Shown: positions 46,805 through 59,855, counted from the stretch's first letter. The stretch: DNA of 64,000 nucleotides from Apiospora phragmitis (GCA_038363925.1 JAQQWL010000007.1:1674001-1738000); one strand, 5' to 3'. Numbers and translations: made by a program. Notes: generated from the letters alone by a model not told the origin.

Positions 46805-47197
46805 CGGACAACCAGAGCTTTCATGGACTCTGGTACTATTAGAACAGGCGAGCGCCACTAACACTCTGTTGTTCATAGATGGTCGAGAGCTGCTAACTCC
46901 GTTTCTTTCAAGGTATGAAAGAACCGCCGTTGATATGTTAACATCCAAGAAAAGTGAGCATCATTGGTTCTCCGCTGTTGTAGGATGGGTATGAGCCGCT
47001 ATGGCTATGTGACTCGTAGAATTAGGCGAGAGCCGCCGCGGCTTTGCTACTGCCAGAATAGGCGAGAACCACAGGGTACTCTGTTACTTACAGAATAGGC
47101 GAGAGCCACTGAGCCCTGTTAACATCCAAAACAGGCGAGCACCACTAGGACTCCGTTGGGTGCAGATTAGCCGGGAACCACCAGTGAGTCTGCATCA
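46805..47197. repeat. decayed 36-bp tandem array, about 11 units
   Basis: Units of 33-37 bp begin near 46805, 46841, 46877 and onward, with a consensus close to agaataggcgagagccact followed by a gactctgtt core. The last four units read in one plus-strand frame as a 12-residue repeat, Gln-Asn-Arg-Arg-Glu-Pro plus six variable residues (QNRREPLSPVNI, QNRRAPLGLRWV). Earlier units are strongly diverged. Confidence 0.7.
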
Positions 47198-49219
47198 ATA
47201 TGCTATTGAGCGTCCGGGGCGAAAGCTCCAAGTGCCTATAGGGTCATGTTAGCAAATCCCAGCAGATCTTGAGAGCGAACATAAAAATAATCACTGGTCG
47301 AGTTCACCTCCGCCTGTCAAGGAGGAAAAAAACCGCCGACGTAAAGGTGTAAGTGAATTCACATACAAGCATTACTCGCTGTGAAATATAACACACCATG
47401 GGCCTGCCATTCCGTCCGTTGTCTCGGGTATATGTCGTCTGATCTTCGAGTAGCCAGTCAACCGTGACACCAGTTGGTTTCTTCTGGATGTTTGGTAGTC
47501 CCAGATCGTTTCGGCATGTGATACCACTCCAGCAAAACAAGTACAGCTTGACCAGCAGATCAGAAAGAACCTGCCTCTTGGAAGGCTGTTGCAAGTGATG
47601 CTGCACATCTCCCACATGATCACCTGTAGTACCTGTGCGACTGCATTGAGCCCACATCCCAGTGGCATCTGGGTTTGTTGGCGACGGTGATACTTATAGA
47701 TGCCATTGTTGCCACCGGTGATGCTGCTGACAGACGAAGCAAGCATGGCAGGGCAGTGGAGCGCGGTCAGGAAGGTGCACTCCAGAAACTCACGGTAAAC
47801 ATAGGCGATGTACCTAGGTGTCGTTGGCCTCCAGCAGGTAGCCGCGGTGCAGTGCGAGAGTGGTAACACACAAGGTTTGCTGCCGTTGATGAGATCGTTC
47901 ACCACGAAAGCCGGTTCCAGTCCCCAAGCAATGGTCATGGAGGGATTGGAGATACAGAGCCACCATGGAAGCGGTGCTGGGGGTGGGTGAAGGGGTATGT
48001 AGTAATGTGTATGATGTCGTGTGATGGAGAGTGTGTGTTGAAGTACGTGATGGTAGTTAGGAAGGGAAGGAAAGATGGACTAAGGGCTGTGATAGAGCAG
48101 GGTGAAGGTGAAGTCCATAGCCGTAGTGTGAGGGAAGATTCATGCTTGTGTGCAACTTGCCTTGAAGCAGTGGCTAACTGTGTATGAAGCCTTGGTGATG
48201 ATGAAAGATGAAGAAGAAAGAGTTGGTTGGGTACGTGTTAAGAGGGAGAGAAGAGACTTCAGGTTCACTGAGGCCACTGAAGCCTCTTTATGCCCAGTTA
48301 GACCGATTGTCTGTGCAGTCACTCTAATCTAAGGAAATGCTTCCCGATATACAACCCTAATCGGATAATCGGAAGAATCGAACAAGTCGACTTTCGAGAG
48401 ACCTCCTCACCTTCGAGTGACGGCCACAATCGGTTTTGCGGGCAAACCCCGCTTAACAGCTGCTTAACGTGATGGATGGGCACGAGCCTCGTGAAACGGC
48501 CGTCAAGGAACCGTCGGACTACTAGAATCCCGTTGGTGCAGAAAGGTACAGTCATGCTCTAAGGTAAGTAGCTGTGTTGACTGATGGCAATAAAGACGGC
48601 CTTTGGTTCTAGCCGGCCTACCCCATCTATGTGAACTGATGCTGGCCTTGCTTGCAAAATGGTTGGCGTCCCCTTAAATAATGGCGTATCAGATAGCATC
48701 TGCTCCTGCTGAAGCCAAGAGTAAGTCGGTCTCGTTATATAAACTTACCTCGTCTATATCTACTGGGCTTTCTATCTAAAACCTGCCACAGTATCTTGGC
48801 GTTTCTCTTGGCGTTGATGAGGCTGGCGACATATGCCTTGGAAGTTCAGTCTTTACTATGCATCGATAGGTAGAGTAAGGATTGTAATAACACGGGAAAC
48901 ATTATATGGACACCAGGTCTCGATTCATGACGGGCAAGTGGCAGCTCATCTCTTCCTTCAAGAGACCCCAAAGCACTCTATCGACAGGGAAACATCGCCC
49001 GTAACCCAATACATTGAATTGTCAGATAATGTTAGGGACTACACAGATCCGGTGCGAATAACAAGGAGTGGGAGGATAGAAACATCATGCTTTAATTCAA
49101 TGCCGCCACAGCTCTATCCAGGTCTAGCCATCTATGCAGTCGAACTGTCAGGCTATCTCAACACCACGCTCTACTCTAGTCTATCTAATATTCATTAGCA
49201 TCAACATAACTGGCTGCGA
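47198..49219. other. interval with no supportable gene
   Basis: It includes one long minus-strand frame (47372-47938, 188 residues, starting MTIAWGLEPAFVVNDLINGS) with no recognised family and no visible introns. It also holds a plus-strand frame at 48833-49198 without domain features. Either could be a lineage-specific gene, but sequence alone does not support one. Confidence 0.4.
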
Positions 49220-50421
49220 TTAGCATCCTTCTATGATGGTCTCATTGTTGTCTGTTGTCAGCTCGACACCTCTCAGCTCAATACAATATGCGCTCTCTCC
49301 TGAGTATTCCCACCAGCATTCCAATTGAGTTGGGTCTTCATTGTCATCCCAGTCATCTTGGCAAGGTAGAAGGTCTTCTTCCAAGCACACCACTGGGTCG
49401 TCTCCTTGCGACAAGAGAGCCCGGAGGGTCAACAGGAGCTTTTTCGTCACTGCATCTCTTAGGGGTACCATGACGACTGCCCTGGCATCATTATCACTAG
49501 CCAGCTGATCCTGAATAGCCGACGAGAGTAGCACAGGATGGTCATCATCATACAGTGGATCGGCTACTAGCACAATCTGTATATGATTGGTAAGTAACAG
49601 TCAGTACATATCCTCAGAGTAGGCGGTGACTACGCTCTAACCTTGAACTGATTCTTCTTCGCGAATAGTTGACCATCATCCTCGCCTGACCCGCCCCAAG
49701 TCAATACGTCTACCTCGACTTTACCCCCGCGTGCCTCGATCAAGTCACGATTTGCGCCGACGTTGAAGGCAAGGTTGGGTACGATGGTCGGAAGATCACT
49801 GAGTGCCACTCCCGTCTGCCAGATCGCGGCAGCAGCCATGCCGAGGAGACCCGTTCCCGACCCAAGCTCAAGTACATTGGCTGAGGTCTCCGTAGCTGTC
49901 TTGGACAGCAGATGGGAGAGCGGGCCGGTGGCGATTCGGCTTAGCTGTTGCGCAAGGACGTACGATGAGCCCCATGTCTTCAAACCCAGCGCGTCGCCAG
50001 TGATGGGGGGTTCACGGATGGTCAGCTCAAAAGGCGGGTAGGCAGCACCTTCGAAGGGCCACCTCCGCGTGATCTCGCCCATGCCTGCCCTGCCACACCG
50101 CTCCGACAAGCGCCGACTGGCTTCCTCCCACAAGATCTCCTTTTGGTCATCATCGTCGATCCACTTGAGACTGCTCGAGATGATAGTGCCAAGGTAAGCC
50201 GCCACTTCACGGCGGAAAGCGGCGGAGTTCTCATGGTCTCTCAGGATAATCTTGCGTGACGAACTGGGATTCCAGACGGGAGGATCAACTCGCAGTTTTT
50301 GGAGGCAGGCCAATAAGTCCTCGAAAGGTGGTCTTTGCCAGGTTTGAGGATAGTCTGCCGGAGACGTATGCATCTTTGAGGTATTTTCTCTTCTTCTTCT
50401 TCTATTTCTTCTAACCGGCAC
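49220..50421 (-). CDS. SAM-dependent methyltransferase, Methyltransf_16 family
   Basis: Probable protein methyltransferase of the seven-beta-strand Methyltransf_16 group, which includes yeast elongation-factor lysine methyltransferases. Exons 50421-49642 and 49576-49220 join in phase to 378 residues, with no frame break. Residues 150-165 read GLKTWGSSYVLAQQL. Motif I is VLELGSGTGLLGMAAA, the glycine-rich SAM-binding loop. LSDLPTIVPNLAFNV follows as the acidic motif II region, and IVLVADPLYDDDHP is the post-I catalytic-face motif that in relatives often reads D-x-x-Y. The intron 49641-49577 has a GTTAGA donor and ATACAG acceptor. The start may be at 50421 or at the internal Met at 50373 (MHTSPADYPQ), since the first 16 residues are only basic. 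The substrate is not determined. Confidence 0.85.
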
Positions 50422-51486
50422 GCACGCAGAGACTCAAGGAAGGAGACAGGATAATTTGAATTGAAAGAAAGGATGAGAATAGGAGAAGAGAAGGAGAAAG
50501 CGGTGCAAACAGACAGGAGAGGCGTTTTACCTACATGGGGACAGCACGAGGCCTAGAACATCTGCCATCCTAGATGGATCCTGGATTAGCGTGCTACATT
50601 GAGTCAATCATATCTAACCGTATTCCGTGGAAAGGGCAAATGGCGGCGACGACTTGCTCGGGAGGAAGCCACAAGCCGCTATAGGCAGGTACGAAGGTAC
50701 CTAGAAAAAATAGTAGCCCAAGGGTCGTGTAGGGTCCACTGGTCGAGTCTCTCTGGTTGGTCAGCTAGCAGGTATCCACTTTTGACTACCGCAATTGTGC
50801 TCCATGCAATTTTGACCTCAAATATCGAATTTTGGGTGACTCGTTTTTCCTCCTTCCTTTTTCCTTCCTCAAGCATCGTCCTCATCAACGCTGCGTTTCT
50901 ATGCCACAAACACAGAGAAGCTGCGCAAGCAGTTTCTCGGTCTGGTTTCCTTCTTCTGGGGGATTTCCAGACTTTACCAATTTGCATATGAGAAAATTGG
51001 AGTAATCTTCACTTTCTTACCCGTCACCCGCCCAGCGTGGGATCTGACGTGGTCTGTCCGTAAGGACCTGGCTTGACTCTCCAAGCCTAGAATGGGCATC
51101 AGAAAACAGGGCTCCGGCACCCTCGTGCATATCCGCAAGGAGAAGACGGGAGGCGACCAGTGTACCCTATGGGAGAGCTGTTCTGAAGATTGTGTGTACA
51201 AAATCACTTGAGTGCGATACGCAGCGTAGGTGGCAGTCTTTCCTTCGGGGGGACCATGCGCCTACCATTCGATTCTGATTACTCTGATGGGGACGATGCT
51301 TCACCCTTCTTTTCTTCTAGGTACGTGGTACAAAAGACCATCCTTCCCTCCCCATGATCTGGGATACTGCTAATGTCTGAAAATGCAAAACTCCTCGCAA
51401 GTTATCCGCGAACGCCCAATTGCACCCCGCAGTCGACAGGTGTGATGGCCACACCGCTCTCGCGTCATCTGCTCTTCTCCAAATCC
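50422..51486. other. intergenic
   Basis: Promoter of the methyltransferase and the downstream region of the next minus-strand gene. GA-rich leader near 50450-50510. No gene recognised. Confidence 0.5.
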
Positions 51487-52323
51487 TCACTCGTAATCGC
51501 TGTCGTCAGCCTGAGGGTTCTCTTGATCTTGAGAGTCGGCTTTTGGTTTTTCAGAGTGGCAGAGTGCACTTGACTTCGGATCTGTTAGCATCCCAATTGA
51601 TTTCAATTCTCCAACCAAATCCTTGTGTGCGTCTACGCATGTGCTAGCTTTGTCTGTAAGATCCCTGACTCGATCTCCAGCCTGCCGAAGTTTCTCGAGT
51701 AGCGTCGTTCGGCTGTCGTGTTGGCTTTCGTCTGACGCGAGTTCAAGGAGGAGTTGCTCTGCAGACGTGTCCATCTTGTTGAGGCAGGAGGCCAACTTGG
51801 CTCTTTGGACAGCAGGCTGTTCTTGTTGCTCTTTCTTGGTCTTGTCTTCCTGGAATTTTTCCACCTTCAGCCTCCAAATTTGTTGTAGGAGATGACGATC
51901 TTGGACGTAGTCCGAGATTGGTTTTGTATCGGTTTCGTAGTCTTCGTGTAATGTGCCGTAGGACTTCAAGATATTGTCGCTCTGCTTGTGGAGTTTGTGA
52001 GCAGCGCGGCTAACTTGCATCTCGGGTGAAGAGGCATTGGTCGTGTCGGCTGACGTCTTGACGGCATCGCCTGTGATGTTACCCTTCCTGGCAACAACCT
52101 CGTTGTAGCCTGGTCTGGAGTGGTCGCCAGAGGAAGCAAACGGATGAACGACGAAGGGGGCTCCGTTGGGGTTCACATACGTCAAGCCGTTGAAGGCCGA
52201 GTAGGGATGGATGGGGAAGGGCATGTGGTGACTGTTGCTGGCGCCATAAGGCATGCCAAACTGCGGGAAGCCGAACTGGACTGCTGGGTCCATGTCTTTG
52301 GGTCGCTGCTGCTTTCGTGCCAT
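51487..52323 (-). CDS. hypothetical single-exon coiled-coil protein
   Basis: Open frame of 278 residues with no intron and no frame break. The N-terminus is MARKQQRPKDMDPAVQFGFP with a Gly/Pro/aromatic-rich stretch (PHSAFNGLTY-type residues). A charged helical region from about residue 100 (SRAAHKLHKQSDNILKSYGT, VEKFQEDKTKKEQQEQPAVQ) has heptad-like spacing and is probably coiled coil. The tail is acidic (QDQENPQADDSDYE). No family recognised. Length, continuity and biased composition make it a likely real gene. Confidence 0.65.
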   Translation of the reverse strand: MARKQQRPKDMDPAVQFGFPQFGMPYGASNSHHMPFPIHPYSAFNGLTYVNPNGAPFVVHPFASSGDHSRPGYNEVVARKGNITGDAVKTSADTTNASSPEMQVSRAAHKLHKQSDNILKSYGTLHEDYETDTKPISDYVQDRHLLQQIWRLKVEKFQEDKTKKEQQEQPAVQRAKLASCLNKMDTSAEQLLLELASDESQHDSRTTLLEKLRQAGDRVRDLTDKASTCVDAHKDLVGELKSIGMLTDPKSSALCHSEKPKADSQDQENPQADDSDYE

Positions 52324-55300
52324 CTTGCCGTCTCTTCAGCTTCAGGGTGGTGATTGGACTTGGGTGCAGAGGGTCGTATGGAGATGGGTTTACTTGCGAA
52401 CGTCACTAAGGTTGTTCTTTAGTAGTGCTTGGTCACGGCCTCTATCGAATGGTATCAGTGACATCGCAACACTTTGTATGCCATGATCTTCATTGTATGC
52501 TACGACATCATCATCTAACGCGGTTTGTTCATCTTGGTAGCTCCTCCTTATCACTGCTGTTATCGTATGTTTAGCAAGCTACTTGGGCTGCATTCTATTT
52601 GGCTTTGTTCGGCCATGATATATGTGTATATGTGTGTGTGTGTGTGTGTGCTTGGAGGCTTTCATGATCCCACGGCAAACCAGACGATCAAGCACTGATG
52701 CGGTGAGCTCACCATCTCAATGCCACGGCCTTCAGGCCCCGGGAACGACCTGTAACAGTAGCCATGGCCTTCAAGGGCTGGAAGGCCATTAATGCTTGGC
52801 CTATTCGGCTTGTTTTGGCCCCTCTGCCCGTACATAATTTTCTGAGGCATATATTCACCAGGCAAGCCAGTCAATCACGGGCCGAAAGCTCCATCTAAGC
52901 CCACATGCATGGGACTCGTCCATGTGCGAAGCGGCTACCTCCTACCAGCATCACTTTGTATCTTTTCTGGTACCGTAAGTCATGGTACTTGGACTTGTAT
53001 CCCCCAAATGTACCGCTCGATGGAGGCGAGAGTGGGGTGGCCATGTTGGAAGAAGTAGAAGACGTCCATAGTTCCAACACCATCGCACACACCCACCAGC
53101 ACGCTTACACGAACCGTACATGGGCAGCACCTTGTGTATCCGCAAATGGTGGTCGACCCCCTCCCCTAGAGAAGACCAGGAAGGCCCGGCAAATGCCGCC
53201 GTGCGGGTACGGCAAGGGGGAGGGAGGGGGGGTGGATGGATGGAGGATCAGTCGCACGAGATGCCGTTACATGGGCTAGCGGGTTCAAGAAGAGAGAGTA
53301 TGCATGCCATACATGGGGAGAGTTTGTAATCCATACTGCATACCACAGCAAGCCAGTCAATTCACCTAGGTCCTATCCATTCTGGAGGCTTCTGTTGGGA
53401 CGTCATCATGGTTCCCGATGGGTCTAAGGGCCTTCCTCTACTGCTTGCCTGCTTGCTCAATAGATGGATGGGGGTAATTATTGCCTCCATATCTCATACC
53501 TATCCTGCATACCTACACAGCCTAGTTGCATGCCGATACCCGGAAGGATGGAGTAGTCAGCCTGGAAAAGGACCAGGGTATGATGATGTCTGCAATTGCC
53601 TGATACAGTAAAATGTCTCCAGATATTATGTGTGTGGGGATGGGTGAGTTATTTATAGGATCAGATACTCATTGCTATCAAACAAACGCCATGCGTGCTT
53701 GCATACAACCCTGGCTAAGCGCGTCCTGCATATCAACTTTGACGATCATGAACACTAAATCAGTGCGGATGTATTTAACTTTGGTTTCTCTGCTCGCTTA
53801 GCTGCCTCTGCTTGCTTGCTTGATTGCACTTTGCATGCATGCGTATCTGCTAAATGCGTGCATCTTGTAACCTAGTGCTGCTTGCTACCGTGCATTCTGC
53901 ATTTCTTATTCTGCTAAGGTTTGTATCACCTCGCCTCTTCTCTTCATTCGGACCCCGCCCATGAGTTGAGATAGAGTAGGTATGAAGTATGTCGCATAGG
54001 ATTCGCATCCATGCCCCTTTTAGGTTTGCTGGCGGGGTCCGGTCCTGGTTCTGGCATATCATCACGCATGCCTAATATGCCTACTAGGAGGTCGCCTCAA
54101 TCGATTCGGCTCTAAAGTTTCGTGTAGCCAATGAGGTACAACATGAGATATAACTGGAGATATGTCAATGACTAAGGTTAATCCATCCCATCTTGCCTTG
54201 GTGTTACCAGATTGCTGGGTCAAGCCGACCTGCATTGATACTTGCTTGCATACTGCGCTGCTCCAATGACTTACACCTTCTTCCCCTCCATCATGCCTGC
54301 TGTGACTGGCCAATCCAACAACAACCCCGCTCACACCTGGCCTCCCAGTTTGCTTCGAACTTCCAAGAAGAGGGCGGAGCATTGGATGCGGGCACGTCTC
54401 CTCTTTTCAAAACCCCCCATGTCGAAAGTTAAGCGCCCAACCAACGACGGAGCGGCGTTATTTCTGCCTTGCATGCGATGAGGAAACCGGACCTGCATCG
54501 TCTGATCATCAACGAAAAGCCATGCGCACCTTGCCCCCCCTGTCCAGCCAGGCATTCTTGTGTAGCCCCCGTGTGGGTTGAAACTTGAAACGCCGATCTT
54601 CTTCTTTCCGTCCGTTCTATCCTTGCTTCCCATCTATCCCCTAACCTAGTCCTTTACCACAAACCTTGGTCGCTGTACCGGCAGCTCCTCTATTCTGTAT
54701 TACCTAAGTGATAATGCCGAGATATCGTTGGCAATCGCTGTGGTAGTTGCTATCCTGCCCCAACACAATCGGAGACGGGCTTCTGGACGTCGCCGGGCCA
54801 CTTACTATTCCGCACCCGATTGATGCTACATCGGGGTTGCCTTGCCCAGTTGGACGAACCCCATCGCCTTGGCACCGAACTTCAGACTCGCACAGGAAGG
54901 ATGTTTCCGCCAGAGTGCCCAGCCCCAGGCCCCGGGCCTCAGGCTGCATGCACACAGGTCGTGGGCGTTCGCGTCCCTCCCGGTGTGCGTAAGTAGTTGA
55001 GTGGGTGTGTGTGGTTACCAAACCCTCGGGCCCAACAGCGACGGCTCAAATAGGAAGGTAGCCATAATATACGCCAGGTATGCGGACTATGCAGTTGGGG
55101 GCGTGGCTTACCAACCTTGAGGAGACGGGGGCAGAGCAGTGCCATTCCAACCATAGCACGCACGGCACACACGACCGGCTCGACGGGGAAGTAGGAGAAT
55201 GTGTGTGCGTATCAAGTAAATTGTCCTTCAGGAAGGGGAAACGGGGGCTCTAGACACCCTTCCCAGAATGGTCGGTGTTCAGAGCACTCTAGCCTCCGTT

Positions 55301-57268
55301 CGCCGGCCGGCCGTCATCCTACGCCTCATGCGGGATGGGGCGAATACGGGTACGGGTAGGGGCATTAGTCGTCTTGCCATCTACATCTACTACTATCCCT
55401 GATGAAGCGCGATTGGTTGCCCAAGTGCCAAGACCGCCCCCCCCTCGAGCGTTCTTCGTCCTCTTCCCTGTAGCGGTATCCCGCAGCAGCGTCATTGTGC
55501 GTCTGCCGTGACTATTTTCAGTACCTACCGATGTCCCCGTATACGATACCGGTCTCGGCTTGCTTTCTCTCTCTCTAGCTTGCTTCCATATGAAAGCAAG
55601 AGATAGACCTAGTCAGTTCTACTCTCCCTGGCTTCCTGATTATATTCGAGACGCAGCGTCACCCAAACTTGGGCTGTCAAGAATGCTGGCCGTTCGTGTT
55701 GCTGCTGCTGCGTTCGATTCTTTCATATCTAGCGTTTGGGCCCTACCTGATGGGGCGATCCGGTTTTGCGGATGGTTCTTGTCCAAGCTCCGATCCGTTC
55801 TGATCCGTTTCATCCCCAATACTATGCACGCGAGGTTTAGTGTGTGCATGTGTGTAGGTGTGTGTGTGGAAGCAGGGCGCCGGTGTGCGGATTTGCAACG
55901 TGCTTACCCAGGTTCTCCTTGTGGAGATGGTGGATTGGGTCGTTCGTTGTTGGATCTATAGATGCCGGATGCGGCAGCAGAAATGATCTGCGCGAACGGC
56001 CTCTCGCTCAGCAGCAGAAGCAGCAGCCGGGCTGCCTGCATGACGCATGCAGGGTCGCGCGCTCGTTTACCGCCGTACCCGCAATCATCAATAGTCTCGG
56101 CGGGTTCGAGACGTATGCCCCTCCCCCCCTTTCATGGCCCGCCACTAGTGCCTACATCTAACCATGATGACTTTAAGAACGACCATGCAGCAGCATCCAT
56201 CTGAGGCCCTTTCCAACAGATAGACACCCACCTGAACTTCCCCATGACCGCCTCCTCTCTGTTCGTACGTAATTTGCAATCTAGCACAGGGAAACAAAGA
56301 CGTCACCAAACCCATCTTCTTCCGATTCTACTCATTGTGTAACCCCTTTGTGTGTACGTAGAACCAACTTGACTGATCGTCCGTCGGTCGAGAGAGCGTG
56401 AGACCCCGAGCGAAGCACAGCATACGTCAGCAACATGCAGGACATTTTCATCACACAACCCGACATTCCATCGGATGGTATCCCAGATTCGATTGCGAGT
56501 GATCATCTCGTATTGCAATTACATCAGATATTTCGCTACATAGATTTCGGCAACTGAGCCGGAAGTGCATTCTGCCAAGTTGGTACTTGTAGTCACCAAT
56601 AGGAAAAAAACGAAAAAGATAGATATGCAATGCTTTCTCTGCAACCAACGCGGCAGAGGCTTTCTCCATCTTCCCTCATGCTTCGCTTGACTTTCCACTA
56701 TGCGTGCGGCCTTTGTCTTCTATACCCGGGCATGTACCCATCATCGCGTCACGTCGTGCAGGAACCCCTTGATGCAATAAGCTGGTACCTGCATATGTTT
56801 TCCACGCCAGATCCTGTATCCTGATTTGATAATGCAGATGGTAGTAAAGACACCTTGATGAAAAATGAAATGGGAGAAAGAAAGATAAAACAGATACGCC
56901 TTGAGAGTATACGGAAATGAAGAAATCGCTGTTCCATGTAGGTGCTACGCCGTGACTCCTATGCTCGAGAATTGCAAACGTCGTTCGAGTGTCCATTCCA
57001 GTCCGAAAAAACAGATAAATATGCATGGCCTTCCTCTCCCTCTCGCTGGATGATGATGTTACTCTGCCGCCGGAACCCCAACCCATATTATGGGTGGTGG
57101 CAGCAGCCAAAATGAGAATGCCGTCCTCTATGATTTGCCTCCAACAACAAACGGTTGCTAAAACGATCAACCATCTCCTCTTTTATGCGCGTATGGAGGT
57201 TGTGGATTAGACTGTCCCTCCCTCCAATGTAGCATACATAGCTGACTGGGCTTGATACCGCCAACACT
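52324..57268. other. gene-poor interval with simple repeats
   Basis: Nearly 5 kb without a supportable gene. It holds a TG microsatellite at 52630-52650 and GC-poor, T-rich patches. ORFs such as 55560-55961 (plus) and 56676-57170 (minus) lack domains and codon bias. No tRNA is seen. Confidence 0.55.
52630..52650. repeat. (TG)n microsatellite
   Basis: Run of about ten TG dinucleotides upstream of the gene at 51487-52323. Confidence 0.9.
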
Positions 57269-59485
57269 TCATACGTCACTGGAGACCTCCCGCGAAATGG
57301 AGTCCTTCAAGTCTGCAAGTCTCTTGCGCATCTTCAACAGCTTGTCGAGGTCTTCTTGCGGTGGATCTCGGACCGAGATCAGTTCGTGGTGCAGAGTTTC
57401 GTATCTCTTGTAGTAAATTTCGAATTCCTGGGCCTTCTTAAGGACCGACGGACTCACACGAGGTTTCTTGGTCGGCTGCACGACCTCCATATCTCGCGAG
57501 TAGTCCTTGCGCTTTTAGGCACGGTGGCTGTTCCATTCGAGACGCCATTCGTGCGTGCTGCTGGCCGCTGACTTTGGTTCTGACTGTGGCTATCATCGTC
57601 GAAATCCGAGGCATTGGTAGGCGGCGAGGACGCCAGGGGCGAGGATTTGGCCGGAGATGTATTCTTGCTCTTATACGAGACATTTGAGGATGCGGTAACT
57701 CGCGAGTTCTGACTTGCATCTGAAGGGCGGTGCTTGAGCGACGCTGCGTTGGATAACGGTTTCGGTGCCTCCTTTGTCTTGCTCATACGCTTAGCGAGCG
57801 GTTGGCCAGAGCTTGAACTGCTGTCCTCCTCTTCGCGAGACCTCTTAGGGGCCGCCTTGGGTGTGCCTGCCGATGTTTTGGCAGGAGCAGCCTTGGGTGC
57901 TCGTACCACCGGCTTAGCCTTGGGCTTCGGTGCAGGGGCTGGCGATTCCTTGGGCTTTTCCACAATCTTCTCAGCCAACTTCGAGATTGTCCGGTCCACT
58001 GCTGTCTTCTCGGCGGGCTTCGACTTTATGGAAGCGGACAACGGAACCTCATCTTCGCTGCTTGAAGAATCTTGCACAAATTCCGCCGATAGCACCTTTT
58101 TGGTCCCACTCTTGTCCGTTGGCTTTGCTTTGGTTGTGGGCGCCGACTTTTTCGGCGGCGCTGGCTTCTTGGGGTTGTTCGAGAGTAGGCGCTTTGCTTG
58201 CGTTTCGCGGTCGCTCACTTTGGCCTTTGGCTTCGAGGCAACCGGTTGCGGTTGGACCTGGCCATAGCTTCACCGCCCTTTGCCCTGGAACCTTCGTCGC
58301 TACTATTCTTGCCCGCCTCCTCTGTCTTGGGCGCTTTGGGCACAGGCGTAATGTTGCCCTTTGCGAGTCGGTCTTGAAGTTTGCTCAGTACGATGCCTTT
58401 GCCCCGGTCTGCCTTCTTCAGCAAGCGCTCCCACTCGGGTGCCGTAGAGCTGTAACGTTGCTTATCGTACTGCTTGATGGCATTGTCGATCGCTGCCTGG
58501 CGCTCATCCTGTGAGTCGTAGTCGTAGCTCCAGACGTCCAGTTCCTTCCAGAACTGCTTCTTTATGCTCCATTTGCCGTTGATCAGGTCGGCAACCCTGC
58601 CAAGAACATCTTTAAATTCAGACTCGGATCCGCCCCATTTTCCCTTTAGGTGCTCGGGGGTTTGATCTCGCACGGCCAGTTCGTGTACGATGACACTCCG
58701 CTGCTCCTTGTTCTTCTCGAGCTTTTGTTGAGAGGCTGTGAAAGCTGGGTTGAGTGATGGTGACATTACGCCATTGGGGGCGGGACTCGTAGGCAGCGAT
58801 CTCGTCGTACTGGTGGATGAGTATACGGACGACATGGCATTCTTGCCGGACGGCAGCATCTTGGATGCTTTGCTTCCCTTGCCTCCCTTGGTCACCTTCT
58901 CGACCCGAATTGTGGATTGTACCGGCTTGATCGGCGAGAATTGCTTGAAGATCGACATCGCAGGATTCGGCAGCTTCTGCGCTTTGCTGGCCGACTCGGA
59001 AGGATTTGTGAGGAATAGATCGTAGTCACAGGAGTTGGGTGTCGGCTTGATGTCTTGTTCTTGGTTGCCGTATCGCAAGGTCTGCAGGTACAGTTGTTTA
59101 GCACAGGTTTGGAGACAAGAGCCGATGGACGAGGCAATAAAAGCAATTTTATTCCCAGGGCCACGGTGCAGACAACAAGAGGCATCGAGAAGGGCGATTG
59201 TGCGAAGCCAATAACGTAACGAGAAGAATGAGCTCTCTTGCCCACCCTTCTCGCTATTGTTGGCAGAATAGCAGGAGAGAGGCTGGGGCAAACACCCGAA
59301 CAGCGACTTACCGGTTTGTTCCCTAAACACAATTCGAGGTTCTGCCCATTTTGTACACATCTAATCATGTCCTCAATCACGTCGTCATTTAGAACAAGCC
59401 CAAAGGCTTGCATTGGTAAAGAATTGGGGGTGTTGGTTGGGCTCTCCAACTGGAGGCCCGTATCGGGGATCGCGAGTGCCGGCAT
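57269..59485 (-). CDS. ELL-like RNA polymerase II elongation factor
   Basis: Probable fungal ELL, a component of Pol II (super) elongation complexes. Exons are 59485-59312 (MPALAIPDTGLQL to CLGNKP) and 59081-57269; the intron has a GTAAGT donor and TGCAG acceptor. The conserved mid-region has VHELAVRDQTPEHLKGKWGG, VADLINGKWSIKKQFWKELD and WSYDYDSQDERQAAIDNAIK, resembling the winged-helix part of ELL. A long Lys/Pro/Ser-rich linker follows. The C-terminus QEFEIYYKRYETLHHELISV and LLKMRKRLADLKDSI fits the occludin/ELL (OCEL) helical domain. Two one-base losses break the frame: a C near 58259 and an A in the run at 57513-57516. Adding one base at each restores a single frame, and the exon length is off by the matching amount. 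Confidence 0.72.
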
Positions 59486-59818
59486 CTTGAGAGGTGAGCT
59501 CCGAGCTCAAGAGGGAAGGATGTATGGCGTAAACTAATGTATGAAGCAAGTAATGTCGAGTATGGGAATAGGAGGAGTCGGTTATGGTTCGTTCGAGGAG
59601 AAAGACCTGCACCTGCACAACACTCGGTACCCAGCCAGACTATGGGGAGTCCTGCTTGACAATGGTCGATCTCGAATGCAGCCTGGTTACATGATCAGGC
59701 TGATAGCGAACTTGGCTAGCAAATTACAGCGAAGGATGGGTAGAGGCGGGAATGCACTCGTTACGAAAAGCCAAGTCCAGTAGAGAATGGCAAAGGGCTC
59801 GGTCTTGAAGCTGCAGTT

Positions 59819-59855
<37 letters not shown>
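59819..59855. repeat. (GTA)n microsatellite
   Basis: About twelve GTA trinucleotides in the 5' region of the ELL-like gene, roughly 340-370 bp upstream of its ATG. Confidence 0.9.

Noticed and set aside
46805..47197. CRISPR-like array
   Set aside because: The organism is eukaryotic, units abut each other with no spacers, and they are strongly diverged.
47372..47938. 188-codon minus-strand ORF
   Set aside because: Long, but no family, intron or codon-bias support; mentioned only in the interval entry.
57734..58514. Plus-strand ORFs of 177 and 194 codons
   Set aside because: Antisense to the low-complexity linker of the ELL-like gene; composition is the complement of Lys/Pro/Ala codons.
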